Made by a program: the position numbers and the translations under genes. DNA of 64,000 nucleotides from Synechocystis sp. PCC 7338 (GTDB lineage: Bacteria; Cyanobacteriota; Cyanobacteriia; Cyanobacteriales; Microcystaceae). Shown piece after piece: positions 7,791 through 17,140 of this stretch. The notes below the pieces were generated by a model. That model did no database searches. It worked only from the letters and a program-made list of their open reading frames with translations, and was not told where the DNA came from. The stretch spans positions 2,465,488 to 2,529,487 of the forward strand of contig NZ_CP054306.1 of the NCBI RefSeq assembly GCF_018282115.1. Direction: 5' to 3'. Within the stretch, counting starts at the first letter, position 1. Every line of letters begins with the position of its first letter.

Positions 7791-10166
7791 ATGCCTGTTG
7801 TCCCCGACTACCTTGCCCATCTTAATCCTTCCCAAAGGCGGGCGGTGGAGCATTTTTGTGGCCCTCTTTTGGTGGTGGCCGGGGCCGGCTCAGGGAAAAC
7901 CAGGGCATTAACCTACCGCATTGCCCACCTCATTCGCCAACATCGTATCAATCCGGAAAATATTTTGGCGGTCACCTTCACCAATAAGGCCGCTAAGGAA
8001 ATGAAGGAAAGGTTGGAAAAGATCTTTGCCCAGGCCTGGGCCCAGCAGGAATTTAATCAACGCTGGGAATTGCTGGGGGCATATGAACAAAAACAGTTGC
8101 TTTCCAGGGTATACAAAACGGTCACCAAACCCCTCTGGATCGGCACTTTCCACAGTCTGTGTTCTCGTATTCTCCGCTACGACGTTGATAAATATCAGGA
8201 CACTAGTGGCCGCCGTTGGACAAAACAGTTTTCTATTTTTGATGAAAGTGACGTGCAAAGTTTGTTTAAAACTATTGTCACTAAAGATATGGATTTGGAC
8301 GAAAAACAGTTCAATCCTAAAAGTATTCGCTACCAGGTCAGTAATGCGAAAAACCTCGGGCAATCACCAGAAACCTATCTACGGGAAAATCCCAGCTATA
8401 AAGGCAGAGTCATTGCCGAAGTTTACCAGGCTTACCAAAATCAATTGGCGGCTAATAATGCCCTAGATTTTGATGATTTAATTCTGATTCCCACCCGTTT
8501 ATTTCAGCAAAATGAATCAGTTTTAGGCTACTGGCATCGTAAGTTTAACCATATTTTGGTGGATGAATATCAAGACACTAATCGTATCCAATATGATTTG
8601 ATTCGTCTGCTGAGCACCAATGGGGAAGAACGACAGTCGGAGTGGGATTGGCGGGGACGTTCCACCTTTGTGGTGGGGGATGCGGATCAATCCATTTACA
8701 GTTTTCGCATGGCGGACTTTACCATTCTGCTCAATTTTCAGGATGATTTTGGCGATCGCCTGGTGGATGAGGAAACGGAAACCATGGTCAAACTGGAGGA
8801 AAATTACCGTTCCCGGGAAAATATCCTCCAGGCAGCTAACCATTTAATTGAACATAATAGCCAACGCATTGATAAGGTGCTAAAAGCTACCCGCAGCGGT
8901 GGGGATGATATTATCCTTTACCAAGCCGATGATGAAAGGGATGAGTCCCGTTTTGTAATTAATAAAATTCTGAGCTTAAGAAAAAATAATCCCGAACTAA
9001 ACTTTGGTAGCTTTGCCATTTTGTATCGCACCAATGCCCAATCCCGAGCCTTTGAAGAACAGCTATTAAATAATAATATTCGCTACAATATTGTTGGTGG
9101 GTTTCGCTTTTATGATCGCCAGGAAATTAAAGATGCCATTGCCTACCTCCGGATATTGGTTAATCCTGCCGATACGGTAAGCTTGTTGCGGATTATCAAT
9201 ACTCCCCGACGGGGCATTGGTAAATCCACCATTGAAGGTTTTGTAAATGCGTCCAAAGAATTGGAGATTCCCCTGTGGGAAATTATCACCGATGAAACTT
9301 CTGTGAACACCCTAGCCGGGCGATCAGCCAAGAAAACCCTCCAATTTGCCCGCATGCTCCAGGAGATTCAAAGCCAGATTAGCGACCTTACGGCATCGGA
9401 AGCCCTTAGTATGGTGCTGGAAAAATCTAATTATGTGGAAGATCTAAGGCAAAAGGGTACGGAAGAAGCGGAGAATCGCCTAGCTAACCTGGGGGAATTG
9501 GACAATGCAGTGCGACAGTTTCAAGCAGAAAGTGAAGATCCCAGCCTAGTGGAATTTTTGGCTTCGGCATCCCTCACCTCCGACCTCGATGACTTGGAGG
9601 AATCCGGGGATGAAGTTTCCCTTATGACTCTCCACTCCGCCAAGGGACTGGAATTTCCGGTGGTCTTTTTGGTGGGGTTGGAGCAGGGCACTTGTCCCCA
9701 TGCCCGCAGCTTAAACGATCCTTTGGATCTGGAGGAGGAGCGTCGTTTATGTTACGTGGGCATTACCAGGGCCCAAGAAAATCTCTTTTTAACCCATGCC
9801 CGTATGCGTTATGTCTGGGGTTCTTTGGAAACCAAAATCCCCTCCCAATTCCTCCAGGAATTACCGCCGGATTTACTGGCCGATGGCTCAACGGGTCGAA
9901 AAAATAGTCGCTATGTCCCCGCCGCCGATCCCAAGGACCCTTCCATTGCCCAAAAACAGGCCCGGAAAAAAGGCAGTTCCCAGTCCGCCAAACCAGCCAA
10001 AGACCTGATCTGGAATGTTGGCGATCGGGTCATGCATAACAATTTTGGGGAAGGCACTGTAACCCACATTTTGGGCAAAGGCCATAAGGCTAATTTGGCC
10101 ATCAAATTTCCCGGCATTGGAGTGAAAATTATTGACCCCAGTTTCGCCCCTCTACGCCACCCTTAA
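7791..10166 (+). CDS. pcrA: UvrD/PcrA/Rep-type superfamily 1 DNA helicase
   Basis: A 3'-5' DNA helicase of the UvrD/PcrA type, acting in repair and in clearing replication blocks. Walker A AGAGSGKT lies near the N-terminus (LNPSQRRAVEHF just before), AVTFTNKAAKEM is motif Ia, VDEYQDTN motif II, VGDADQSIYSFR motif III, LEENYRS motif IV, LMTLHSAKGLEFPVVFLVG motif V and RRLCYVGITRA motif VI. A C-terminal basic linker and a Tudor-like end (VGDRVMHNNFGEGTV) match PcrA. I chose the ATG at 7791 (MPVVPDYL), giving 791 residues; an upstream TTG at 7767 is less likely. A MITE-like element begins 1 bp after the stop codon. Confidence 0.93.
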   Translation: MPVVPDYLAHLNPSQRRAVEHFCGPLLVVAGAGSGKTRALTYRIAHLIRQHRINPENILAVTFTNKAAKEMKERLEKIFAQAWAQQEFNQRWELLGAYEQKQLLSRVYKTVTKPLWIGTFHSLCSRILRYDVDKYQDTSGRRWTKQFSIFDESDVQSLFKTIVTKDMDLDEKQFNPKSIRYQVSNAKNLGQSPETYLRENPSYKGRVIAEVYQAYQNQLAANNALDFDDLILIPTRLFQQNESVLGYWHRKFNHILVDEYQDTNRIQYDLIRLLSTNGEERQSEWDWRGRSTFVVGDADQSIYSFRMADFTILLNFQDDFGDRLVDEETETMVKLEENYRSRENILQAANHLIEHNSQRIDKVLKATRSGGDDIILYQADDERDESRFVINKILSLRKNNPELNFGSFAILYRTNAQSRAFEEQLLNNNIRYNIVGGFRFYDRQEIKDAIAYLRILVNPADTVSLLRIINTPRRGIGKSTIEGFVNASKELEIPLWEIITDETSVNTLAGRSAKKTLQFARMLQEIQSQISDLTASEALSMVLEKSNYVEDLRQKGTEEAENRLANLGELDNAVRQFQAESEDPSLVEFLASASLTSDLDDLEESGDEVSLMTLHSAKGLEFPVVFLVGLEQGTCPHARSLNDPLDLEEERRLCYVGITRAQENLFLTHARMRYVWGSLETKIPSQFLQELPPDLLADGSTGRKNSRYVPAADPKDPSIAQKQARKKGSSQSAKPAKDLIWNVGDRVMHNNFGEGTVTHILGKGHKANLAIKFPGIGVKIIDPSFAPLRHP

Positions 10167-10167
10167 C

Positions 10168-10390
10168 TAACGTGAGTTCGGGATGAGAAAGATGACTGAC
10201 AATAGGCTACAAGCTTTATAGGTCAATACATTCGGGAATGACATCAGACTCGTGATTTGTGTTTTTGCATCCTCACAAGTGATTTTTTTGAAGTCCTGAA
10301 GCTCCAAATCCCCCAGTGTAGCTGGCGAAAAAACCTCCATTGCAGTCAGAGCAATACTTCTAAGGATTGGCTTAACCCGAACTCACATTA
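10168..10390 (+). mobile_element. MITE-like element, copy 1 (219 bp plus TA duplication)
   Basis: A 219-bp unit (10170-10388) with 13-bp terminal inverted repeats, ACGTGAGTTCGGG at the left and CCCGAACTCACAT at the right (one mismatch), flanked on both sides by TA. The TA target is typical of IS630/Tc1/mariner transposition. It carries no transposase; the longest internal frame is 57 codons. The second copy at 11411-11629 is the same length and reverse-complementary with only about three differences. It starts immediately after the stop of the helicase gene. Confidence 0.8.
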
Positions 10391-10428
10391 AATATTAACC
10401 CCAGTGTCTTTGCACTTGAACGACTACA

Positions 10429-11364
10429 TTGACTCTCACCCTCTGGAAGCGTTTTCAATCCTCCGCCTCTAACCCTTTAATTTCACCCTGTGACCCTACT
10501 GAGCTCGATATCCTTGCACGCACAACCCTTCTTTCTCCCTGGCAGTTCTACCGCTACGTCTGCAACATTTGCCAGCAAAATGGCTATGAGCGTTTGTATT
10601 TCGGTCATTTGCCTTGTATTTTCTGTGATTATTTGCCAGAACCACTGCTTCTTGCTTTTTTTGATCGCTTAGCACAGAGTGTAGGGAGATCACCGCAGCC
10701 CTTCCCAAAAACAACTCTCCACCTTCAGAGTCTGCAAAGTACTCTGGAACTTCGCATCAGCCATGCTGGAAGTGGAATGATCGGACAAGTAGTTAGGCTT
10801 GATATAACATACGGGGAGAAGACGCACTCCTGGGCATTTAAAGCCTTTTTCGAACCGGATTTCGTCTGGCAACATGGCGTTTGGTCCGAGATACCAGTAG
10901 GAATATATTTGCAATCCCAGCATGTCACCCGTGACGTAGCGCAGTTCCATGCCGCTGGACTCACCTGGATGCTGTGTGAATGGATCGAACCGGATGATTG
11001 TCCTAAAACTCGTCCTGGACGCTCCTATGATAGTCTAGCTCAACAGCAGCAACTCACACCCCTTAATCCTCTCAACTACGCCAACTACAGTCGCCATGGC
11101 ATTCGTCTTGATCTCGGTGGCATTCAACGGATCTACTGGGGACGAAGAATTCGCGATTTTGCTTACACGCTGGTTTTCTATCACAGGCGAGTCCATCGGG
11201 AAGGATGGCGCTTTCTCAGTCCCTATCTCAATCGTTGGACTCTCCGCTACCTTCTGGCAAGGGTGAAATGGTTGCTGTTTCTAAGAGGATCAACGTGCGC
11301 ATTTGAACAAAAAGTTACAGTTTCGGAGGAAAAGCCTTCAAGGCAAGGGTCTCAAGAATCTTGA
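10429..11364 (+). CDS. Unrecognised 311-residue cargo protein between MITE copies
   Basis: I do not recognise this protein. It is basic and rich in Trp, Tyr and Arg, has no signal peptide and no clear transmembrane segment, and contains a CNICQQNG...CIFCDY cysteine cluster near residues 45-66, a conserved-looking HGIRLDLGG stretch around 225 and a basic, aromatic C-terminal part. The first usable codon is a TTG at 10429, with an in-frame TGA at 10417 and no ATG for about 120 codons, so the 5' end may have been cut by the MITE insertion. It has no HIP1 site. It could be an intact gene with a weak start or a truncated foreign gene. Confidence 0.55.
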   Translation: MTLTLWKRFQSSASNPLISPCDPTELDILARTTLLSPWQFYRYVCNICQQNGYERLYFGHLPCIFCDYLPEPLLLAFFDRLAQSVGRSPQPFPKTTLHLQSLQSTLELRISHAGSGMIGQVVRLDITYGEKTHSWAFKAFFEPDFVWQHGVWSEIPVGIYLQSQHVTRDVAQFHAAGLTWMLCEWIEPDDCPKTRPGRSYDSLAQQQQLTPLNPLNYANYSRHGIRLDLGGIQRIYWGRRIRDFAYTLVFYHRRVHREGWRFLSPYLNRWTLRYLLARVKWLLFLRGSTCAFEQKVTVSEEKPSRQGSQES

Positions 11365-11408
11365 GGTGGAACATGGCTTAGTATTAGCAACGGAAAAATT
11401 TTGGTAGT

Positions 11409-11631
11409 TAACGTGAGTTCGGGTTAAGCCGATCCTTAGAAGTATTGCTCTGACTGCAATGGAGGTTTTTTCGCCAGCTACACTGGGGGATTTGGAGCTT
11501 CAGGACTTCAAAAAAATCACTTGTGAGGATGCAAAAACACAAATCACGAGTCTGATGTCATTCCCGAATGTATTGACCTATAAAGCTTGTAGCCTATTGT
11601 CAGTCATCTTTCTCATCCCGAACTCACATTA
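11409..11631 (-). mobile_element. MITE-like element, copy 2 (inverted)
   Basis: Same 219-bp unit as at 10170-10388 in opposite orientation (11411-11629), again with a TA on each side. The two copies differ at only about three positions, two of them in the terminal repeats. A 57-codon frame (11459-11632, starting MEVFSPATLG) opens inside it and stops at the right end; it shows no transposase motif that I recognise and may be a scrap of the parent element. Confidence 0.8.
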
Positions 11632-11681
11632 GTCACAATACAAGTGACCCAATAAAGATGCAAAACTGGTTAAATCAGAGA

Positions 11682-12635
11682 CTATTCTTCATAATATTCA
11701 GGCATTTTTTCCCGGCGGGTTTCTGGAATATTTACCCGGGGAGGACTATAGGGGGCAGCGGCTTCATCGTCGTCCCAGACATCGCCGGCCACCTCATCTT
11801 CGTAGCCATAATCGGGTTCTGGAGCAGAGGAACGGGGCACCGCCTCTCCCCAGTTGTCCACTTCATAGTCATCTTCGTATTCCGGTTCTGGGTAGCGTAG
11901 GGGGGCTACTTCCCGACGAGGGGGGGGCGCAGGGCGATTATCTTGCCAATCGTCTTCGTTCCAACGCTCTTCCAACACAGGCTCTGGTTGACGGACCTGC
12001 ACCGGGGGCCGCACGGGGATGCCACTACCTAGTTGGTTCTCGGGACGGGTGGTGGGAGGATAATACAAATCTTCTTCCATGCGCTCCCAGGATGGGCGAC
12101 CAATACCAAGCCGTTCCAGCAATCCCACGCTCAGTTGGTTGAGTCTTTCTTCGGCACCTTCAAAAACTATCAAACGGTTGGGGCCACTACTGACCACTTC
12201 GTCAATGGATAGCTCGTAGGTGCTGATCAATTGCTCTGGAATCTGTGGTAATCCCAGAGAAGCAATGATAATGGAGGAAACTTTACCCGTGGCGAGGTCA
12301 AACTGAAAATCCCTTACCCGGCCCAGGGGTTCTCCCGTTTCGGTCACCACTTCGCTATTGACCAGAGGGGAATAAAGATCCACTTCCACCAGTTCGAAAA
12401 CGTCATCGTTCTCTACCAAGACCACGTCCCCGGTTTGGACAATGCTGTTCAGATAAAGATATTGGGGCATTCCCGTCAGGGATAGAAAGTTGTCCCGCAG
12501 TCCCAGGGCGACAATTTCTCGCTGATCGACATCGACTAGCACTTCTTTGACTACCCCAAGTTTTTTGCCACTACTGCGGGTAATAACTTCGGTGTTAATA
12601 AATTCGTTTCTAAGACGGATGTTATCAATTGTCAT
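11682..12635 (-). CDS. PRC-barrel domain protein
   Basis: A 317-residue protein with two PRC-barrel-type repeats in the N-terminal half: residues 1-70 open with RLRNEFINTEVITRSSGKKLG and the second copy begins near residue 90 with LYSPLVNSEVVTETGEPLG. The C-terminal 130 residues are low-complexity, rich in Pro, Glu, Asp, Arg and Tyr, with repeated EPEYEDDYE-like acidic runs. No signal or membrane segment. PRC barrels occur in RNA-processing and photosynthetic reaction-centre proteins; the role of this cyanobacterial form is unknown. It is 51 bp or more from the right MITE and opposite to it. Confidence 0.8.
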   Translation of the reverse strand: MTIDNIRLRNEFINTEVITRSSGKKLGVVKEVLVDVDQREIVALGLRDNFLSLTGMPQYLYLNSIVQTGDVVLVENDDVFELVEVDLYSPLVNSEVVTETGEPLGRVRDFQFDLATGKVSSIIIASLGLPQIPEQLISTYELSIDEVVSSGPNRLIVFEGAEERLNQLSVGLLERLGIGRPSWERMEEDLYYPPTTRPENQLGSGIPVRPPVQVRQPEPVLEERWNEDDWQDNRPAPPPRREVAPLRYPEPEYEDDYEVDNWGEAVPRSSAPEPDYGYEDEVAGDVWDDDEAAAPYSPPRVNIPETRREKMPEYYEE

Positions 12636-12859
12636 TTTGGTTTGGCGATCGCCGTGGTCAGAGGGGAGTGAAAACTAAGGTTGGGAGGATTGGGGTTTGA
12701 TTAATTACGTTACAGAAAGCATTGGGAACAGAGTCGGGAATGGCCAGCGCAAAGTTGTTGCCAGTCAGTTTACTTTACTTCATGAAAACATTGTAGCGAA
12801 TGGCTTGATTTTCTTGGGCAAAATTGCTAGGAATGTCTATTTAAGAGCAAAAAAACATC

Positions 12860-13288
12860 CTAATGACCGTGAAAAGCGCCCCGTTCAGGAAAAAAGGGTG
12901 CAGTTATTTCCGCCACACTAACCCCCAAACCCCGGAGCATATCAGCCAATACTGGATCCGGCGCTAATCGCAGATAATCCAAGTTCACTTCCAGGGGCAC
13001 ATGACGATTACCCAGATGATAGGCGGACTTTAATAGGATAAGGCGATCGCCACTGGTGACGTGGAGGAGAGGTTCTGTTGCCGCCAGAATGGCCAGGGTT
13101 TCTCCGGTGGGGGAACCGAGGTAATCCCCTGGGTGCAAAAAACTTCCCCTGGGCAGTTGGATAAATAGGGAGGGAAAACCAGGTTTATCAAAACGATAGC
13201 GGGTGCGACTCCGTTCCTCGGCGGTGAGGGGGAGTTCCCAGGTGGCGGTGTCAGGAACTTTTTCTAGACGATGATCAAAAATCACCAT
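12860..13288 (-). CDS. ureE: Urease accessory protein UreE
   Basis: A 142-residue nickel metallochaperone that delivers Ni2+ to urease with UreD, UreF and UreG. The N-terminal beta domain has LTAEERSRTRYRF and LPRGSFLHPGDYL. The central metal-binding domain has AYHLGNRHVPLEV with the conserved His (GNRH), and the C-terminal end has a short His-containing tail (GAFHGH) instead of a long His-rich tail. Length is normal for the tail-less form. It stands alone here; ureF is 31 kb away in this window, as expected for scattered cyanobacterial urease genes. Confidence 0.9.
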   Translation of the reverse strand: MVIFDHRLEKVPDTATWELPLTAEERSRTRYRFDKPGFPSLFIQLPRGSFLHPGDYLGSPTGETLAILAATEPLLHVTSGDRLILLKSAYHLGNRHVPLEVNLDYLRLAPDPVLADMLRGLGVSVAEITAPFFPERGAFHGH

Positions 13289-13439
13289 GGGGATTTAAAT
13301 CAGAATTTACAGGGCTGAAGTGAAATTAACGGCAATTTATGGGCAAATTTACGCTTTTTCCCCAACTAAAGCCTAAAATTTACCATTCGATCACCGATTT
13401 TAGCTAATCTAAACAACTAACCAAAGTTTAATCCCGGCA

Positions 13440-13916
13440 TTAACGGCGGAGATTAATAATTGCCCGTTGAATTTGGGCCTTAAGGTTGGCGTTATTCCTG
13501 GCCGCTTCGGTGATGCGATTAAATTCTCCTGGTTTGAGGCCGCTTTCTTCAGCAATTTGTTTGGAACGATTGCAGAAATTAACGGCGATCGCCTGGGCAT
13601 TGCGGGGCAACTTACGGATGCTGTCCCGATTGGTGCAGGTAAGTTGGGGCGGAACCCGACCAATGAGGGTTTGAATTTCCTCGAAGGCCTTTTTGCGTTC
13701 CACTTCGATCGCCAACACCGCCTTTGCATAGTGATTAATGCTATCGGGGGAAAATTCCTGAGAATAGGCCGACCAACGAAAGACGAGGGCAGTTGGTTGC
13801 CAACTCACCTCCGGCACCATTCCCCCGAACACACCGAGGAAAGCGAGAGTATTGGCAATAAAAAGTCGACTCAGAACACCGTTCAAGCCGCTTAAGGAAC
13901 GTGAGCTAATAACCAT
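13440..13916 (-). CDS. DUF4168-like exported protein
   Basis: From the ATG at 13914-13916 the protein has 158 residues: a hydrophobic N-terminus (LFIANTLAFLGVFGG) that looks like a signal peptide or anchor, then a helical domain (SPDSINHYAKAVLAIE...FNRITEAARNNANLKAQIQRAI) typical of DUF4168 proteins. The open frame continues upstream into the divergent rsmH 5' region, but that part is a reading-frame shadow. Function unknown. It is divergently arranged with rsmH, 147 bp between starts. Confidence 0.75.
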   Translation of the reverse strand: MVISSRSLSGLNGVLSRLFIANTLAFLGVFGGMVPEVSWQPTALVFRWSAYSQEFSPDSINHYAKAVLAIEVERKKAFEEIQTLIGRVPPQLTCTNRDSIRKLPRNAQAIAVNFCNRSKQIAEESGLKPGEFNRITEAARNNANLKAQIQRAIINLRR

Positions 13917-14063
13917 GCGCCTAGTCGCTTTCGGGTGAATAGGATGACAAAATTCTAATGGTTTGCATTTCCTGTTTGAATTACTTTGCCGGGGATAAGT
14001 TCCGTGGGGACTGGTACCCTGGGGGAGCAGGATCTTGCGGGGGCTGAAATGGGAGGCAAATCC

Positions 14064-14966
14064 ATGGAAGGAATTAATTCGGAAAAGATGGTGATGGCAG
14101 ACTTTCACCACATTAGCGTTCTGCCCACGGCCCTGGTGGAGGGATTGGCCCCAAAGCCCGGAGGACATTACCTTGATGCCACCGTGGGAGCTGGAGGCCA
14201 CAGTGAAAAATTGCTCAAATTGGGCATTCCCCTCTCCCTAACTATGATTGACCGGGACACCCAGGCGATCGTCGCGGCCGTAGAACGCTTGGAACCCCTA
14301 GTTGCCGATCGGGAGGGCATAACAATTAACACTTGGCACGGAAACTTTGCCGATTTTCCTGGCCACCCCAGTCAGTTTGACGGCATCATCGCAGATTTAG
14401 GGGTAAGCTCTCCCCAACTCGATCAAGGCGATCGGGGCTTTAGTTTTCGTCAAAATGCCCCCTTGGATATGCGCATGGATCAAAGCCAAGACCTCACCGC
14501 CGCAGAAATTGTTAACCATTGGTCCGAAAAGGATTTAGCCCGCATTTTCTATGAATACGGCGAAGAACGGCTTTCTCGACGTATTGCTCGGCAGATTGTG
14601 GAACAGCGCCCCTTTCAAACCACTACCGACTTGGCTGAGGCGATCGCCCGTTGGGTACCAGGGAAATATCGCCATGGACGCATCCATCCCGCCACCAGAA
14701 CCTTCCAAGGTTTACGCATTGCAGTGAACGATGAATTGAGATCCCTGGAAACATTCATTGCCCAGGCCCCCCATTGGTTAAACTCTGGTGGGAGACTGGG
14801 TATTATCAGTTTCCACAGCTTGGAAGACCGCATTGTTAAACATCGTTTTCGGGAAACGGAAAATTTACGGGTGCTAACCAAAAAGCCCATTGTTGCTGGG
14901 GAAGAAGAGCAGAGGGAAAATCCCCGGGCTCGATCCGCCAAATTACGTTGGGCCGAAAAAATTTAA
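14064..14966 (+). CDS. rsmH: 16S rRNA (cytosine-1402-N4) methyltransferase RsmH (MraW)
   Basis: An S-adenosylmethionine-dependent enzyme that methylates N4 of C1402 in the ribosomal P site. The N-terminus [14 protein letters not shown] is diagnostic, with the SAM-binding [12 protein letters not shown] (GxGGHS) and [23 protein letters not shown]-like and [14 protein letters not shown] motifs all present. I chose the ATG at 14064, preceded at 8 bp by GGGAGG, giving 300 residues; further in-frame starts exist at 14049 and 14088. In many bacteria this gene heads the division cell-wall cluster; here it is on its own. Confidence 0.92.
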   Translation: MEGINSEKMVMADFHHISVLPTALVEGLAPKPGGHYLDATVGAGGHSEKLLKLGIPLSLTMIDRDTQAIVAAVERLEPLVADREGITINTWHGNFADFPGHPSQFDGIIADLGVSSPQLDQGDRGFSFRQNAPLDMRMDQSQDLTAAEIVNHWSEKDLARIFYEYGEERLSRRIARQIVEQRPFQTTTDLAEAIARWVPGKYRHGRIHPATRTFQGLRIAVNDELRSLETFIAQAPHWLNSGGRLGIISFHSLEDRIVKHRFRETENLRVLTKKPIVAGEEEQRENPRARSAKLRWAEKI

Positions 14967-15072
14967 GGAATTGGGGAAAGTCAAACTAAGGCTACCGATC
15001 CTCTCCGCCGGTTGTGGATTTGCACGTCAGATAGTCTCAGTAGAATATAACTTCCCAAACCTAAACGTTAAT

Positions 15073-15716
15073 TCACAGGGTAGTAGAAGGGTCAATACCC
15101 AATTCCCGCAATTTGGCAAAGGCCCGATCCCTTTCCTCAAAAAGGGTTTCCGGATCTTTAAATGGTTCTCCGTTGGGAAAAAACAGTTTCAAACCATCGG
15201 CAAACATTTCAAAGCGAATTCCTAGGGTTGGGGAAGTCCAGGGAAAATTGAGCAGGGTGATGGTCTCAAATTCTGCATCTGGCTCGGTTTCTGTAATTCT
15301 TCTTACTTCATTAAGTAGGACTCTGGATCTTAAAAGAACATCTCCAATACTCCATACCGCCGATAAAAAGTTTGCTTATGGAGCATTTCCCTGGCACTGT
15401 TACTCTCAGAGAAAATTTCAAACACTACCTGGGGGGCAATATTGTCTTCTTCCCATTGTTTGTAACTGCGTCGTTCCCCGTCAGGTCTTCCTAGAACTAC
15501 CATGGCATCGGGAGCCTGACAGGGCGCAGGGGGAGCAGTCACCTGTTCGGGATACCAAAGTAAATCCCCCGCCACAAAGACAGTTTTGCGCTGAAATAAA
15601 TGCTTGAGGTTGATTACCAAACGGACAATCCAATGATACTGCAGAGTATTGTCAGCCATGGGTTTACCATCGGATTCCGGATACAAATTGGGAAAGTCGA
15701 GGGGAAGCAGAACCAT
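15073..15716 (-). pseudogene. Frameshifted Uma2-family (DUF820) gene
   Basis: The 5' part (15330-15716) encodes a Uma2-type endonuclease-like N-terminus with the DAMVVLGRPDGERRSYKQW and APQVVFEI motifs, then stops after YRRYGVLEMFF. A second frame, from about 15360 down to the TGA at 15073-15075, continues the same protein: SPTLGIRFEMFADGLKLFFPNG and ending ELGIDPSTTL, which matches the end of the intact paralogue at 39171-39833 (ELGVDPEEI). One small indel near 15335-15365 separates the halves. The family has a PD-(D/E)XK-like fold of unclear function and is greatly expanded in cyanobacteria. Confidence 0.8.
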
Positions 15717-15754
15717 AGACTTTTACCGAATAGAATTGCACAAGCCCATTCAAC

Positions 15755-17026
15755 CTACTTAGAAGCGGTTTTGTTGACCTGTTGCATTAGCACTTCATAG
15801 GCCTTGGCAAATTGAGGGTCTTCTAGAGTGCCTACTTTTTCCCGATTTTGCTGTAGCTCTTTGCGCTGGGCGTCGGTGAGTTCCACTTCTACATCGGGGT
15901 CAATGCCATGTTTATTAATATCCCGGCCGTTGGGGGTTAAATATTTGGCGATCGTCACTGCCATACCCGAGCCATCCCCTAGTTCTCGCACCGATTGCAC
16001 CAGCCCCTTACCGAAAGTTTTGGTGCCCACAATGACCGCCCGTTGATTGTCTTGTAGGGCTCCGGAGACAATTTCACTGGCACTGGCGGAACCACCATCT
16101 ACTAACACCACCAAGGGACGGTTACTCAACTGCCGTTTGTTAGCACTTTGTTGTTCCACTTCCCCTCGGCGATCGACAGTGGAGACAATGCCCCCTTCAT
16201 CCAGCCAAATGCGGGCGATATCCACACTAGAATATAGTAAGCCACCGGGATTGGAACGAAGATCGAAAATGTAACCGATCACATTCTCTTTCTCCAACTT
16301 TTGCACCGCTTGGCGCATTTCTTCCGAAGCTTGGGCGCTGAACTGATTTAAACGGATATAACCCACCTTGGCACCATCAATATCTTCCACTTGGGCCCGT
16401 ACTGGGTGAATTTCAATCAAGGTTCTTACTAAGGGATATTCGATCGCCTGGCCTTCCCGTTCAATGGTGAGGACCACACTGGTGCCTGGTTTACCCCGGA
16501 TCAACTTAACCGCGTCGTCCACCTCCATGCCATCGGTGGATTTACCGTCAATTTTGGTAATCACATCCTTAGAAAGAATGCCAGCGTTGTAGGCGGGGGT
16601 ATCCTCAATGGGAGCCACCACCACAATTTTTTTCGTGTCTTGGTCCTGGGTAATCTGAATCCCCACCCCAGTTAATTCCCCGGAGGTATCGATGCGCATC
16701 GACTGGAACTCATCGGGAGACATGAAGCGAGTGTAGGGATCGTTCAACTTCTCCAGCATCTCCCGGATAGCTGTGTAAGCTTCTTCTTGGTTGCTATATT
16801 CCCGCTTCAGATAATCCTGACGAACAGCTACCCAATCCTCACCGTTGAAAGTACCATCTACATAGGTGCGATTGACAATTTGCCAAACTTCGTCCACCAA
16901 CTCCTTGGGGTTGTCCTGCAAGTAGCCCTGGGAGCGGGCCAATCGCAACCCAATTCCAGTCACCGCTACCGTTGTGAGTAACAGAGCTGTAGTTCCCAAA
17001 ATCAGACTGCGCTTTTGTTTAAACAT
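15755..17026 (-). CDS. ctp: C-terminal processing peptidase (S41 family, CtpA/CtpC type)
   Basis: A 423-residue serine protease with an N-terminal signal or anchor (residues 7-30), so periplasmic or lumenal. A PDZ domain spans about residues 100-190 (GVGIQITQDQ...GKPGTSVVLTI). The S41 catalytic core carries the nucleophile in DGGSASASEIVSGAL and the general-base Lys in GTKTFGKGLVQ. Cyanobacterial Ctp proteins include the one maturing the D1 protein and at least two relatives; I cannot say from sequence alone which this is, though it resembles the CtpC/Prc type. It is divergent from ftsQ. Confidence 0.9.
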   Translation of the reverse strand: MFKQKRSLILGTTALLLTTVAVTGIGLRLARSQGYLQDNPKELVDEVWQIVNRTYVDGTFNGEDWVAVRQDYLKREYSNQEEAYTAIREMLEKLNDPYTRFMSPDEFQSMRIDTSGELTGVGIQITQDQDTKKIVVVAPIEDTPAYNAGILSKDVITKIDGKSTDGMEVDDAVKLIRGKPGTSVVLTIEREGQAIEYPLVRTLIEIHPVRAQVEDIDGAKVGYIRLNQFSAQASEEMRQAVQKLEKENVIGYIFDLRSNPGGLLYSSVDIARIWLDEGGIVSTVDRRGEVEQQSANKRQLSNRPLVVLVDGGSASASEIVSGALQDNQRAVIVGTKTFGKGLVQSVRELGDGSGMAVTIAKYLTPNGRDINKHGIDPDVEVELTDAQRKELQQNREKVGTLEDPQFAKAYEVLMQQVNKTASK

Positions 17027-17140
17027 GGGATTTGCTGGACAGTTGGTGAAGATTGATTAAGAAAGTAAACTCTGGAGAAGTCCTTAGAGTCCTTGATTCC
17101 TAGGTTATAACATTTCAGTGATGATGGTTATTGAACTCCC

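Larger units (their letters stand above)
10168..11631. mobile_element. Composite unit: two inverted MITE copies bracketing one gene
   Basis: Two almost identical 219-bp elements face each other around a single 311-codon gene. The outermost bases are TA on each side, so the whole 1.46-kb unit could have moved as one piece with the outer ends acting as termini. The enclosed DNA (10391-11408) contains no GCGATCGC HIP1 core, unlike most of the surrounding genes. Whether the unit moves as a composite or two separate insertions simply landed on either side is not decided by the sequence alone. Confidence 0.5.

Noticed and set aside
13917-14201. N-terminal extension of the DUF4168-like gene into the rsmH 5' region
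   Set aside because: It overlaps the rsmH start on the opposite strand, and the ATG at 13916 already gives a signal peptide and full domain.
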